From contig MU859300.1 in assembly GCA_033297205.1 (NCBI GenBank), positions 1 to 45,945 on the forward strand: 45,945 bases of DNA. The letters run 5' to 3'. This document shows, in pieces, positions 1-10,112 of the stretch (position 1 is the stretch's first letter; each line of letters opens with the position of its first letter). The notes under the pieces were generated by a model. The model saw only the letters and a list, made by a program, of their open reading frames with translations. It had not been told where the DNA came from and did no database searches. This DNA is from Pseudoneurospora amorphoporcata. Lineage: Eukaryota > Ascomycota > Sordariomycetes > Sordariales > Sordariaceae. Position numbers and translations under genes: made by a program.

Positions 1-96
1 AGGCCACTGAGCATCTTGAGGCTAATGCTAGGCGTTGAGGCTCTGTTGAGTCTTGCAATCCTAACCCCTGGACTGTGGGCAATGTCCGTGTGACAT
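1..96 (-). mobile_element. Gypsy-type LTR fragment (cut by window edge)
   Basis: This is the 5' end of an LTR read on the minus strand, ending in the TG...-type terminus TGTCACACGG at about 95. It matches base for base, with a few changes, the stretch 42681-42775. Its reverse complement matches the start of the LTR at 8917. The rest lies outside the window. Confidence 0.75.
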
Positions 97-1179
97 CATT
101 CGTCTCAACCCAATGGAGCCATTGCCAGCATTCTTCCCCGTCTTCCAAAGCTCTCAGCCTCCAAGGAAGTCCGTCACTTCTTCGTAAAATCGTAGTAGTT
201 GAAAGCACCTTACTTTTTTTTTCCTTATCGGACAAAACATGTCATCCGGAGGACATACCTGTGGTAGATGTAATTCCAGTTGATGACATTGATGGGATGT
301 AGCACCATTAATGACGGACAAGATGGGTTTTTGGATAGATAAGGTAACGAGAGATTCAATTTGGTCAGTGTTATGGGTTTAATTCTTCTTCTTTGGTCAC
401 CGATTTTGTCATGCATCCGGAGTAGCAGGTACATTGGCGATTACAAGCACAAGACGGGCTGGCGAGGTCGAAAGAGTTGCGCTTTCTATGCCGGATGCAC
501 ATTAACCTACTCCTGTCATCGCTAGTAGTTTAACAGGAGAGAGAGATCCTCCGTGTGTTTGCGCTTGCCTAGTGCCGCGATTGCTACACCATAAGCCGCA
601 AGGCTCCTGTGAAAGATTGAGCATGGATGGGACTGCAAGATGCTAGAGGTAGGGAAGGAGAATGAAACCGCCAGGAAGCCACCGGAGAGGGACGGGAGTT
701 GCGGATCTGTCAAGTTGAAAGTGAACGGTGTAACCGCCCAGGCAGGATCCAATGTCGGGGATGGCAGGACATTGAAATTCGAAAGAAGCCCAGCGGTTGC
801 TCAAGACTGGTGCAAGAAACGGAAGCCACCTTGTTTGAGGAAAGGGATGAGTACCTACCTAGTCAGCGACGTTGTTCCAAGAAGGCGGAAGTCACGGACC
901 ACTGGATGTTGAGTTCTGATTTTTCCTGACTGGAATCCCCTCCCTCAGAGAATTCTTGGTTTTCTGTTTCTCTTCATCAACGTCATCCATCTTCCACGAT
1001 CCGATCACCTGTCCGACACGTAATAGTCGGCGGTTTACGCAATAACCTCAATACTTCGAGGCGATTACAGGCATCGAAATACATACGTACACCTCGATAC
1101 CCAGCGGGCACCTCTCCCAGCTCCTCGAAATGCTTGTTGAAATTTACAGGCACAATTCGAGCAATACAATTAACGACTC
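97..1179. other. no recognisable gene
   Basis: I see only short open frames without family resemblance. The stretch 640-930 stays open in two frames, with a weakly protein-like, Arg/Lys/Glu-rich reading, but I recognise nothing. It is flanked by LTR pieces on both sides, so decayed transposon sequence is the simplest reading. Confidence 0.4.
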
Positions 1180-1459
1180 CTCTATTGATCTATAGATATA
1201 TAGATTACTCGTTATTTTACAGATTTATAGTGAAATGACGAAAGAGCGATATATAGTGTTACGACACGTAGTCCGAAATCAAAATGCAAATATCTTGGAT
1301 GAGAGGGCAAAACGATGTGTAGATGGTATATCTATGGAGAGAAGGCTAGAGCAGAAAAGGAAAAGAAGTGTGGAGGGCTAAAATACAGGAAGGGTGTGAG
1401 GGCATGGACCCACACGACAAGACAAGGGAGGGGTGGGGACATGAACCCACCCGACAACA
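1180..1459 (-). mobile_element. Copia-type LTR, inverted copy
   Basis: On the minus strand an LTR-like sequence starts at 1459 with TGTTGTCGGGTGGG. It runs through a segment (1351-1386) that matches 44291-44326 almost exactly, namely the stretch around TTTTAGCCCTCCACA. At 44218 the corresponding LTR follows the Copia polyprotein remnant, so this is the same family in the opposite orientation. The 3' end is uncertain; AT-rich sequence continues to about 1180. I found no target duplication. Confidence 0.55.
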
Positions 1460-1608
1460 AAATAAGAGGTTTTACTGGGCGTTAACAAGCGATTTAACAT
1501 AGCACCAAGTGAACCGTGTCCTATAATAAAAGCCTGTCCCATTATTTTTTTCCCTCCTTCTTTATTCAAGAGGAGGTGAGAAAAGGACTCACGTCATCTG
1601 GTATCCCT

Positions 1609-1793
1609 TAAGCTGAAAAAATGTATCCTTTTTGCTAAGGCCGTCTTTTAACTGATCGGTTGGCGGTTTTTTTATTCACAGATACTTCTTGGCCGTATAA
1701 CTAGTGAGCACCCACTTAGGGAGTTGGGGCGTGGCACGGGTACCGGAAGTAGAGGGGTGGTCTTGGCAAAAAGGATACATTTTCCCGGCTAAA
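1609..1793. mobile_element. MITE-like foldback element
   Basis: Two inverted arms of about 35 bp, at 1609-1643 and 1759-1793, share the core AATGTATCCTTTTTGC in opposite orientation and enclose about 115 bp. There is no coding capacity. The size and long terminal inverted repeats fit a non-autonomous DNA transposon (MITE). It ends about 70 bp before the start codon of the SET-MYND gene, so it occupies that gene's promoter or 5' leader. Confidence 0.6.
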
Positions 1794-1863
1794 GACTTTA
1801 GCCACGAATCGACAGTTCTCTCCCCCATGCTTCTTCACGCCCACTCTCTCTCGACCCAATTCC

Positions 1864-3690
1864 ATGGAAAGCTGGCTGAAACTATCTGGAGCGGTAGGCT
1901 TGGACGGCCTGGAGCTTGCCGATTTCCCGGTCACCGGGCGCGGTGTCAGAATATTACGGCGTTTCAAGGAAGGAGAGAGAATTCTCCATTCCATGTGGCA
2001 TTCTCTGGACGGTCGAACATGCATACGCGGATCCCCTTCTTGGACCAGTTCTGCGCTCTGCGCGGCCGCCCTTGTCTGTCGAAGACACCTGTTAAGTGCA
2101 AAGAATCACGACATAAAGTGATGTTGTGACGGAAGATGACCATTCGTATTCTGATGATGATTCTAAGAGGAATCATTTCTACTGCGAGGACTCTCCCGAG
2201 TCCTTATACCTCTCCAGGTCCTAGGACGGACTTGCCAAGTCAAGCCTTCAATCCTGACAGGAAGTCTCAAGTGGCTGCGACTTGGAAGTCTCGGACTTCG
2301 GAGTCTGGGAGTTGGAAGTATCGTGTCCAGTCCCGCAGGACTTGGACTTGCCATATACATTGTGCGTACTCTTACAACACCTTGGCTACGTACATTCTCT
2401 TTATCCGATCTCGCGAGTCGGGATACGATGGCCAGCGAAGCCATGTGGCGTCGTTACCTACGAGCTACTCTTCAAGCATCTTCTTTGCGGAGGACGAGTT
2501 GGAAGTTTGCGCTGGAACTTCACTGTACACCATCACGAAGCAGCTGGATCGATCGATCGAAGACGATTACAGGGCATTAGTCGTGCGAGTGTTTGGACAG
2601 TATCGAGATCTTTTTCCACTCGACAAATTCACCATCGAAGATGTAGGTGTTATACACGTGTGATAGATGTTGCATCAACCGCTAACGCTTCTTCCCTTCG
2701 TTTTAGTATAAGTGGGCTCTCTGCACCGTGTGGAGTCGTGCGATGGATTTCGTACTGCCTGATGGAAATTCGATTCGACTTTTGGCGCCCTTCGCGGATA
2801 TGTTGAACCACTCGTCCGAGGTTAAGCCGTGTCATGTCTACGATGTCTCGTCTGGAAATCTCTCTGTCCTTGCGGGGAAAGATTACGAAGCCGGGGATCA
2901 GGTATGTTCGTCTTGCTCTCTGATGGCAGTTACCAATTTGTTTACATCGTGGCGATTCTTTCAGGCTTTTATAAATTATGGACCTGTTCCGACTAGTCGC
3001 CTTTTACGTCTCTATGGCTTTGTCGTGCCCGGTAATCCCAACGACAGCTATGATCTCGTTCTTGCAACGCACCCTAATGCGCCACTTTTCGAGCAAAAGC
3101 ATAAGCTCTGGGTATCGGCTGGACTCGATTCGACCTGTACCATCTCCCTCACTCTCACCGATCCGCTACCGAAAAACGTCCTTCGATACCTCCGTATTCA
3201 GCGATCGGACGAATCGGGTCTGGCTGTCATAGCGCTTCAGCAAATCGATGCTACAGATGAGAAAATCAGCGATTCGAACGAAGTGGAAGTCCTGCGGTTT
3301 TTGGTAGAATCATTTTGTCGTCTTCTAGATGGTTTCGGAACGCAGCTGGAAAAGCTAGAAGAACAACTCGTGGAGGGTGTCTATTCTTCGGGAGGGAACG
3401 CATGGGCTGCGGCGCACGTTAGCTTGGGCGAACAGCGGGTGTTAAGATTGGCGCGAAAGAGAGCGGAGGAGTTGCTATCGGCAGTGGAGAGCGGAAGTGG
3501 CAATGTGAGGGGTTCGCTGTCGGCACTGGCGCGATGCGCGAATTGCGAAAAGGTTTCTGCGCAGTTGATGTTGTGCGGGAGGTGCAAAGCCGTTACGTAT
3601 TGCGGGCGGACGTGCCAGGTCGCTCATCACAAAGAGCACAAGGCAATATGTCGAGCTACCGCTTCTAAGCGTGGTTCTGGGATGAAATAA
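1864..3690 (+). pseudogene. SET-domain lysine methyltransferase with C-terminal MYND finger, disrupted
   Basis: The protein resembles the SETD/Rubisco-LSMT type of SET methyltransferase. It starts at 1864 (MESWLKLSGAVGLDG), has the SET motif around ADMLNHS (near 2795), a YGPVP...LLRLYGF segment (near 2980), and a C-terminal MYND zinc finger at 3532-3651 (CANCEK...CGRCK...YCGRTCQ...HK..C). Predicted introns are 2643-2706 (64 nt) and 2902-2964 (63 nt). Two lesions break it. The frame shifts near 1985, where about 2 bp appear to be missing (ERIL then IPCGILWTV in another frame), and a 287-bp solo LTR sits at 2090-2376. Removing the LTR and one target copy restores the frame across that point, so the insertion fell in coding sequence. 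The 3' half (2707-3690) is still open and could in principle be expressed as a fragment. The SET and MYND identities are confident; the original substrate is unknown. Confidence 0.8.
2090..2376. mobile_element. solo LTR with 5-bp target duplication
   Basis: The element begins TGTTAAG and ends CTTACA (TG...CA). It is flanked by identical ACACC at 2085-2089 and 2377-2381, the 5-bp duplication typical of LTR integrases. Excising it with one ACACC rejoins the SET gene reading ...SVEDTLATYIL... in frame, which independently confirms both boundaries. I see no internal coding region, so it is most likely a solo LTR left by recombination. Confidence 0.88.
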
Positions 3691-4074
3691 AGTATTCTTC
3701 GACCAATCAAGAAGCAAGCATGCCTTTTCCACCCTACTCTCCACTTTGGAGAGGCCCGACGCCGCGGCCCATCCCGCACCATGCGAGGATACATACACAA
3801 AGCTGTGGGAGCCGAATGTGATGTTCCTCTGTCTCAGCCTGTATGCACGTGCTGTGGGGGCGGGGCTGTTGGCCTCAATGGCCCCGTCCCATGCTCAAAC
3901 AAATCCGGACTAGGTCGTCAGAGCCTCGGCGGCTCCCATCGCAGGCCGGCGGCTCAAAGCACCCCGCCGACTGCAGGCCGTGAGGATGGGGACACGGGCA
4001 AGGCTCTGTTAAACTTCCTTCCAGCAATCGATGCCCGACAACTCGATCTCACTGTCGCAATCCACGAGAGCACA
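3691..4074. other. intergenic; no gene supported
   Basis: An open frame from 3781 to 4125 reads into the GTPase stub below. It has Gly/Pro-rich low-complexity composition and no family resemblance upstream of 4075, so I do not call it as coding. Nothing else is recognisable. Confidence 0.4.
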
Positions 4075-4357
4075 ATGGGCGGGAAATCTACTGACGATGA
4101 GCAGATGCTCTATCTCCCTCGGTGAGCACTGAGCCGTCACGTCCCCTCACTCGTGACGGCGCTCGCGTAACAGGATATGGTCATATAGGAGCACCGATGT
4201 CGTCCTGGCTGCGATGGGAGTGACGGGTCCGGGCAAAAGCTCCTTCATTTCCAGCTTGGTTGGAAGAGATGTCGGCATAACGAGGGCGTCTGTGGTAGAG
4301 ACTATAATTTCTGTGAATACGCGGCTTAGCATCGAAGATAGGGAAGTGACGGGATGA
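4075..4357 (+). pseudogene. P-loop GTPase stub (AIG1/G-protein-like), truncated
   Basis: A two-exon reading (4075-4121 and 4174-4357, intron 4122-4173) gives a short protein. Its second exon contains DVVLAAMGVTGPGKSSFISSL, a clear G1/P-loop (GxxGxGKS) of the kind that opens fungal AIG1- or MMR_HSR1-type GTPases, followed by RDVGIT. The frame stops at 4355 after about 75 residues, before any G3 (DxxG) or G4 (N/TKxD) motif. Downstream sequence is low-complexity and then 5S-derived, so the gene is cut off. The start at 4075 is chosen because the frame joins the P-loop exon exactly through the splice. The intron contains a 9-bp inverted repeat, GCCGTCACG/CGTGACGGC. Confidence 0.55.
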
Positions 4358-4670
4358 GGAAGTTGCATGTAGTGAAGTGTGCTTTGGAGAAGAAATGAAT
4401 ATGGATTTATGAAGAAAACAAAATGGAATAAAAGACAAAAAGGTAGAAAGAAAAGAAGAAAGACAGAACAAAAGTCTCCTGGCCCGTGCTGTGTGCCTCC
4501 ACCGCATGCACTCCACTTCCTTTCCCAGCTTTTCCCCATGTTCAAATAAAATGATACTAGAGTCCATCACTTGTGTCTGTCAACAATCAATAATAACCCA
4601 AGCAAAAAGGCAACAACAAGCAAGCGGCCAAAAAGACATCAAACTAGTAGAAAGTACCAAGAAAAAATAG
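4358..4670. other. A-rich intergenic stretch
   Basis: Purine-rich, low-complexity sequence with AGAAA/AAAGAA runs between the GTPase stub and the 5S remnant. No gene seen. Confidence 0.4.
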
Positions 4671-4674
4671 AAAA

Positions 4675-4793
4675 CATACAACACCTGGGATTCGCTGGTC
4701 GTCACCGACCCAACTACTAGTCAGGCGATATGTCGGCTTGTCTATGGGAGCGGGAAGGACAGGAAACGGGTCTTTTAATCACATGGTAGGGTC
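4675..4793 (-). pseudogene. 5S rRNA pseudogene with intact 3' half
   Basis: Read on the minus strand, the 3' two thirds are canonical fungal 5S rRNA: CCCATAGACAAGCC, then GTAGTTGGGTCGGTGACGAC, then CCAGCGAATCCC and a GTTGTATGT end followed by a T-run (Pol III terminator). The first 30-35 nt do not match 5S: the ACATACGACC start that should pair with GTTGTATGT is absent. It is therefore a chimeric or decayed 5S gene. Its upstream flank (4794-5255) is duplicated at 30426-30876. Confidence 0.7.
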
Positions 4794-5255
4794 AAAAAAC
4801 TGAACCACCAGCTCCCATATCCATATCGTTCGGACGGAGGCAAGACGGTAAGTGGGGAGGCGGCGCTAAAAGGATGAATATAATTGGGCGGATTACGAGA
4901 AAAGTTGACCGTCCTGACACTGCCGCTAGATCTTTTACACGGGTAACACCAAGATTGCACTCGGTCAGAAGACCATTCCTGATTGGTTCCTAGTACTTCT
5001 CAGCCCAGTTATGTGTATGTAGATGAGAGCCTGGCAAGCGAATCTCTCGCTCTTGTCTTGTTGGATCACGGTTTGGTGATCCACTACGACAAACTGATCA
5101 CGATGGACCTCCTTCATGTACCTGCCTTAACCTACCTCCTTCATCTGCCTGCATCAGCCTACCTCTTCCCTTCCATCCTGGCATGTCATAACCATGGTGG
5201 TTGGCTTGCAACACACTGCCGGCGCAGCCGCCAACACCTTTGTAGACGACCTTAT
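4794..5255. repeat. dispersed duplication, copy 1
   Basis: This stretch matches 30426-30876 in direct orientation with only scattered differences. Both copies adjoin a 5S-derived sequence on the left and end together at TTTGTAGACGA, after which they diverge. The match is by eye; percentage identity was not computed. There is no convincing coding frame. Confidence 0.85.
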
Positions 5256-5350
5256 CTACCCTACAGGATTGGGCCATGACACCCCCATGATTGGTACAAG
5301 CCACCAGGCCGCTGCTGCTGCTGAGTGTAGAAGAGCTCTTTGACGGATGC

Positions 5351-5459
5351 GCCTGGTTCCCTGCTGGGCGCATCGAAGTAGCTACAGCTACGAGTGAACC
5401 ATTTGGAGGCAAACGGGCACTGCGAAGAACAACTTCCTCCGCATTATATCCAGTGCGCG
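5351..5459 (+). pseudogene. NLR WD40 C-terminal remnant
   Basis: The 26 bp at 5366-5391 are identical to 40348-40373, inside the C-terminal tail of the NACHT-WD40 pseudogene, and in the same codon phase (GRIEVATAT). The following codons read SEPFGGKRALRRTT before a stop. This tail, just after the WD40 repeats, is conserved in fungal NWD proteins, so a broken receptor once lay here or was carried in. Nothing of the NACHT domain is visible nearby. Confidence 0.55.
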
Positions 5460-6632
5460 TGTGAGGAAATAAATGATGGGTGTCACGGCACGTAGACTTT
5501 GGCAAGTGGGTGGCATCAGCTACTCTGACGAGTACGAAATACAGCAAGAATCGGGACGTGGGTCCAGAAGGTTGAAAGCGGAGATCGCACAAGTGACAAC
5601 GCAGCGGCCCGCATTGTTCAGCTCCCCAACTTGTGGCGTAGCACTCAGCACACCCCCGACCCGGCTGCCACCTTACCAATCACTCGAGACTTGTCTAAAA
5701 TTAGGCGTTCATTGCGTGAGGCTCAAGTTGGGGGAAGGTGGCGGTCAGCGACCACAACGTGTCGTTGCGAGAAAAGTTGGATGGCAGGAGGTAGAAGGGC
5801 GCACATTGGAAAGGAGTTGATGATACCTGATAGGATGGACTGTTAGTGCTCGGCGAGGATATGGACGTCAAGTGGAAGTGAATGATGAGGATGGCAATTG
5901 GTAGGACGTACTGTTCTGTATGTCATTTGGATTTGAGATTTGGAACTGTCAGAGGATATTATCCGGTTTGGACTTGATGGGGGGTTTTGGTCCATGACCG
6001 GCTCAGGAGCTATCGCGTTTATGGTGACGATGATCGTGCTCGCGGCGTTGGTATTTCGTGCCGCTTCCCGTCTTCAGTCGGTGGTAGCTACGTCGATGTC
6101 GTTGCACCAGAACTCCAACTGCGCGGCTGATGCTTTCATAAAAGTAAGAAAACACACAGATAGAGCGCAACACCAAAAGAAAAATAAAAAGATCTCCTTC
6201 AAAGACCCTCCATTACCCGCGCAACAGGACCTCCACCCACTAAAATTTAATTCATTGCCTAAAACCCATCGCGCTGTCATTTCAACTACAGCAGCAGATG
6301 CCCCATAGGGCACAACCAATCCTCCAAGTCTCAAATCGCTAGCGCCGTTGGTAGGCTAACCAAAAGTGTACCTAACCGAGCTAGTCTCGATGGTCAGATA
6401 CACCCAATCAAAGGCTCCAGCCTAGCACATGAGCCATGTCAACACTAGGCAGCAAACCCCTCATATCTAACCCCTCAGATCGAGATATCGACTTTTAACA
6501 CCAAGCATTTGAGCCTCTGCCTACGAGAAGCGATCGGTATCAAACACTTCATCTGCGCTATCAAACATTGTATGTACGCTATTAAACACAAAGGCCAAAG
6601 CAATATCCACTTGGGAGTAACCCCGCTAACGT
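5460..6632. other. no firm gene; possible small membrane ORF and a 21-bp direct repeat
   Basis: An open frame at 5940-6308 encodes 122 residues with one hydrophobic stretch (AIAFMVTMIVLAALVF) and a basic tail. It has no recognised family and I give it low weight. At 6534-6597 three near-copies of a 21-bp unit around CTATCAAACA lie in tandem. The rest shows nothing recognisable. Confidence 0.3.
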
Positions 6633-7649
6633 TTGTCAAAGGGCAATACGCAATATCCGCCGTACGGGTATGTCGGGGAGAAGAAAACGGAGGACCTGAT
6701 CAAGATCTTTGCCCGCTCATACTGGCGACTACATGGCGTGCCCTTGGATATCATCTCCGACCGTGATTCTCGATTCACAGCCCACCTCTGGAAGGACTTC
6801 TTGAAGCTCGTCGGCATCAAGAGCCGTATGGGCACAGCGTTCCATCCCCAGACCGACGGCCAGACTAAACGGTTGAATCAAATCCTTGAGATATACCTGC
6901 GCGCCTTCGTCAATTACGAAATGAGCAACTGGGAAGACCTCTTAGCCACTGCCGAGTTTGCATACAACAACGCTGTCTCCTCGTCTACCGGTCTTACGCC
7001 TTTCTACGCCAACTACGGGTATCACCCAGCGTCCCATAACCCCCCTGACGGCGCTCCACGCAACCCTGGGAGTCGTCTATACGCCCACTGGATGAAACAG
7101 GTCCACGACGACGCCCAGCGCCACCTCGAACAAGCCCGTCAGAGGATGAAGGACTGGGCTGATAAACGGCGTTCCGAAGCACCGGTCTACGAGGTAGGAC
7201 AGCTTGTTATGCTGAACGGTAAGCACATCAGGACAAAACGACCCTCAAAAAAGCTTGACAAGAAGCTCCATGGCCCATTCAAGATATCCCAGGTGATCTC
7301 CCCTACCGCTATCCGACTTACCTTACCCAAGAAATAGCGCATCTATAATTCCTTCCACGTCTCACTCCTGGAACCCTACCGCGCTGGCAGTCAGAGAGCC
7401 CCTGACTTAGACCAGGTCTTGCGAGAGGCAGCCCCAGCAGAGTCAGAAGTCTATGAGGTTGAGAAGATACTGGACTCCATAGCCCTTGAGGATAAGGTTA
7501 TGTATAGAGTTAAGTGGGAAGGTTGGAAAGGAGCCGGGAATATTACATGGGAACCATGGGAGCACTTCTACACTGATGGAGCCAAAGCCCAGGTTATCGC
7601 CTTCCACGCCAGATACCCGGAGAAACCACGAGATCCCAATGTGTCCTAA
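6633..7649 (+). pseudogene. Ty3/Gypsy integrase-chromodomain, 3' part of pol
   Basis: This is the C-terminal part of a chromoviral pol polyprotein. The integrase core contains SDRDSRF (second catalytic Asp near 6756) and HPQTDGQT (near 6855). The following GPF-type domain (HGPFKISQV) leads into a chromodomain (YEVEKILDS...YRVKWEGW...NITWEPWEHF). Protease, reverse transcriptase and RNase H are missing, so the element is 5'-truncated near 6630. Two inactivating changes are visible. The third catalytic residue, normally Glu in QTERxN, is Lys (codon 6867-6869). A TAG interrupts the frame at 7336-7338 where the downstream duplicate has TGG. Both are G-to-A changes at TpG, as RIP would make. Confidence 0.85.
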
Positions 7650-7674
7650 GACCTTAACGCATCCACAACTCCCC

Positions 7675-8070
7675 CCACGTCTCGACGGACCATTCAAGAT
7701 ATCTCAGGTAATCTCCCCCACCGCTATCCGGCTTACCTTGCCCAAGACCTGGCGTATCCATGACTCCCTCCACGTCTCGCTCGTCGGACCCTACCGCGCT
7801 GGCAATCAGGTAGCCCCTGACCCTGACCAAGTCCTGCGGGAGGTAGCCCCGGCTGAGTCAGAAGACTATGAAGTGGAAAAGGTGCTGGACGCCTTGACAT
7901 TCGAAGGCAAGGTTAAGTATCGAGTGAAGCGGCAAGGTTGGGAAGGAGCCAAGAACTTGACATGGGAACCATGGGAGCACTTTTTCACTGATGAAGTAAA
8001 AGCAGAAGTCATTACATTCCACACCAGGTACCCAGACAAACTACGAGACCCCAGCGTCCCAACAAACTGA
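7675..8070 (+). pseudogene. second, tandem copy of the integrase C-terminus and chromodomain
   Basis: From LDGPFKISQV to the stop at 8070 the sequence repeats the GPF-chromodomain end of the preceding copy (YEVEKVLDALTF...YRVKRQGW...NLTWEPWEHF). It keeps Trp where copy 1 has a stop. The tandem arrangement, with copy 1 ending at 7649, suggests unequal recombination or a nested or mispaired element rather than a normal pol gene. It is followed by a polypurine tract and LTR in the proper order. Confidence 0.8.
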
Positions 8071-8111
8071 CCCTGCCATGAAACCGACGTATGCCCGGCT
8101 CGGGGCGAGCC

Positions 8112-8130
8112 TTGAAGAAGGGGGAGCTAA
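8112..8130 (+). other. polypurine tract
   Basis: GAAGAAGGGGGAG immediately precedes the LTR start TGTCACACGG, the expected plus-strand priming site of an LTR retrotransposon. Confidence 0.7.
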
Positions 8131-8599
8131 TGTCACACGGACATATAACCTCTTGCCCAGCTTGACACCAGGCTACACACCTAACCCAGGCCAGGCCAGG
8201 TGCCTTAGGCGTCAACAGAGCCGCGGACGAACAGCCTATTCCCCCGGCGGAGCATCACGTCCGAATGCCCTCATCACCACTCAGCGCTAGGCCGCGATAA
8301 CGGGCCCTCGAGTTTCAACTGGAAGCAACCCGAACCAACCAAGAAGGATCAGACCGGCTAAGACGGCTCAGAAGGAAACACTGTCAGCAAGGACGACCTA
8401 AAAGGATGCCTTGCGGCCTTGACAGGCTGGAAGGACCCTGTATGTATTGATCAGAAGGATGGTCTGGATTTGTATAAGAAGGCCTGGGAACTCAGCGCTC
8501 GTCTTGAGGGTTGAAAGGATCAACAAGGCCTTCGAGACCAAAGTTAATTATCAGCTGAATTGAACCACTGTTCCAAGCCCATACTCTGCCCTTGTCACA
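8131..8599 (+). mobile_element. Gypsy 3' LTR
   Basis: It starts TGTCACACGGACAT after the polypurine tract and ends CCCTTGTCACA. The last ~90 bp closely match the end of the LTR at 8917-9475. No 5' LTR of the same element is present in the window. Confidence 0.85.
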
Positions 8600-8916
8600 G
8601 ATGCTCACCCTTGATCTGATAGAGAACAAGATGTCGTACATCTACTTCCTCAGCAAACCTACTATCTCCACCCCCAATATTCACGTATTCAGAACGATGG
8701 ATGGAGTCGTAGCTCAGTCATGCTGGGTGGTGTTGATTGCGGATGTAAGGTTTGGTTAAAATGAGTGGCTTTGAGGTTATTTGGAATGGAAACATCTAAT
8801 GATACTAGGGACTATGAAAAAGATGAGGAGCCACGTCTCCAAGAAAAGCCTCGCAGCTAAAAACGTCTTGGGTTACAAGAAATCAACAAGCGGCATGGTC
8901 ATTGCCAATGGAAGCT
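8600..8916. other. spacer between two LTRs; no gene
   Basis: No open frame of note and no recognised repeat. It contains a tRNA-like GTAGCTCAGT that does not fold into a tRNA context. Confidence 0.4.
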
Positions 8917-9475
8917 TGTCACACGGACATTGCCCATAGTCCAGGGGTTAGGGTCGCAAGGCTCAGCAGAGCCTCAACGCTCGGCATCAGCCTCGAGATG
9001 CCCGGTGGCCTCAGGTCGCAATACTCACCTCGGCCGGACTCTCGGCCACCAGCACTGCTTACCCGAATCTCTCTCGACGTTACCGGGCTAGCGAGCCAAC
9101 CATGGAAGTACCGAAGACGCTGATGAGGCGCCACGAGACGATCCCAATCTTCCCAGAGATCCCAATCTTCCCAGAAGCGACCACAGCCAACCAAGCAAGA
9201 AACAAGGCGCCCGGATGAAGGACGGCGCCAAAAGGAAGATGGAGAATGGATGAAGGCATTCAGGAAGTTCCACATGTATAATAGATGCCTTGAAGCCTCA
9301 GGCGACAAGGCTTGATGCGTACCCCAAGTACGTACCGATTCCCTTTAGCATAAGAAGGCCTTGAAGCCCAATCTTCTCCTAGAGGTTGAAAGGATCAACA
9401 AAGCCTTCGAGACCAAAGAAGATTATCAGCTGAATTGAACCATTGTTCCAAGCCCAGAATACTGCCCTTGTCACA
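8917..9475 (+). mobile_element. solo Gypsy LTR, longer subfamily
   Basis: It begins TGTCACACGGACAT and ends CCCTTGTCACA. Compared with 8131-8599 it has a different, longer middle, which matches the reverse complement of 42272-42775. An 18-bp segment, GATCCCAATCTTCCCAGA, is duplicated in tandem near 9143-9178. Flanking pentamers (AAGCT, ATGTC) do not match, so either the ends are slightly off or the copy arose by recombination. Confidence 0.75.
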
Positions 9476-10112
9476 ATGTCCGCCCTGGTGTTCTATAGCT
9501 AAGCCCCCGATTTGTGGTATAATCCAAGGCCGGCGCCATGCCCGTTCAGCACGAGCCCCTTATTATTCCAGTTCAGCCAGTATTACACCCACTGGTGTAA
9601 TCCGGGGCCGCCTCGTTGTCCATTCAATAGAAGCTATTCCCACATCGCGCCTCGGCGCGACTGGGCTACCGCTGTGATGGGCACCAACGTCAGGTCAGCT
9701 TGTACAGATAGGAAATTGATATTGCTACGAAGAGAGCAAAAGCAGATGACAGGTGCGGACATACGGCCAGACCTAAGAACTGGACCGAAGGCCTACTGCA
9801 TAAGCAGGGAGGTAAGCAGGTGAGAACGAGCGGGAATTCCGTGACAGCCGCGCTACCCCAACTCAAGCGCCCACATTCCGTGGGATGGTTGTAGTGTTAA
9901 AGCGATTCCGAGTTGAAAATATATTTCGTAGTGCTGGACTTGACTAACTTGAATAAGCTAGAGATCATCGGTTTTCTCATACACCTCGTGGCATACTGCG
10001 CAAAAGAAAATCAGAGAGAAAGTTTGGGTTTTTGGGTTTAAAAAAAGGAAAAGAAAAAAGAAAAGAAAAGAAAAATCAAACGGCGAGAGGCGAAAGAATA
10101 GCTATGTACTTG
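9476..10112. other. intergenic, 3' of the NLR; nothing recognised
   Basis: No gene seen. A polypurine A/G-rich run at 10041-10078 lies just beyond the stop codon of the minus-strand NLR and may belong to its 3' region. Confidence 0.4.

Noticed and set aside
4147..4545. minus-strand open frame with a hydrophobic stretch (possible membrane protein)
   Set aside because: It is antisense to the P-loop exon; the Phe/Leu run comes from the A/G-rich plus strand.
5098..5679. 193-residue minus-strand open frame
   Set aside because: It spans the duplicated repeat and the NLR remnant, has low-complexity stretches and no family resemblance, and is not conserved as a frame at 30.7-31.0 kb.
8706..8780. 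tRNA-like GTAGCTCAGT motif
   Set aside because: No matching T-arm GGTTCGAATCC or acceptor stem is present at the right distance.
8917..9475. 5' LTR of the Gypsy element at 6.6-8.6 kb
   Set aside because: It lies downstream of the element in the same orientation and belongs to a longer subfamily, so it is a separate insertion.
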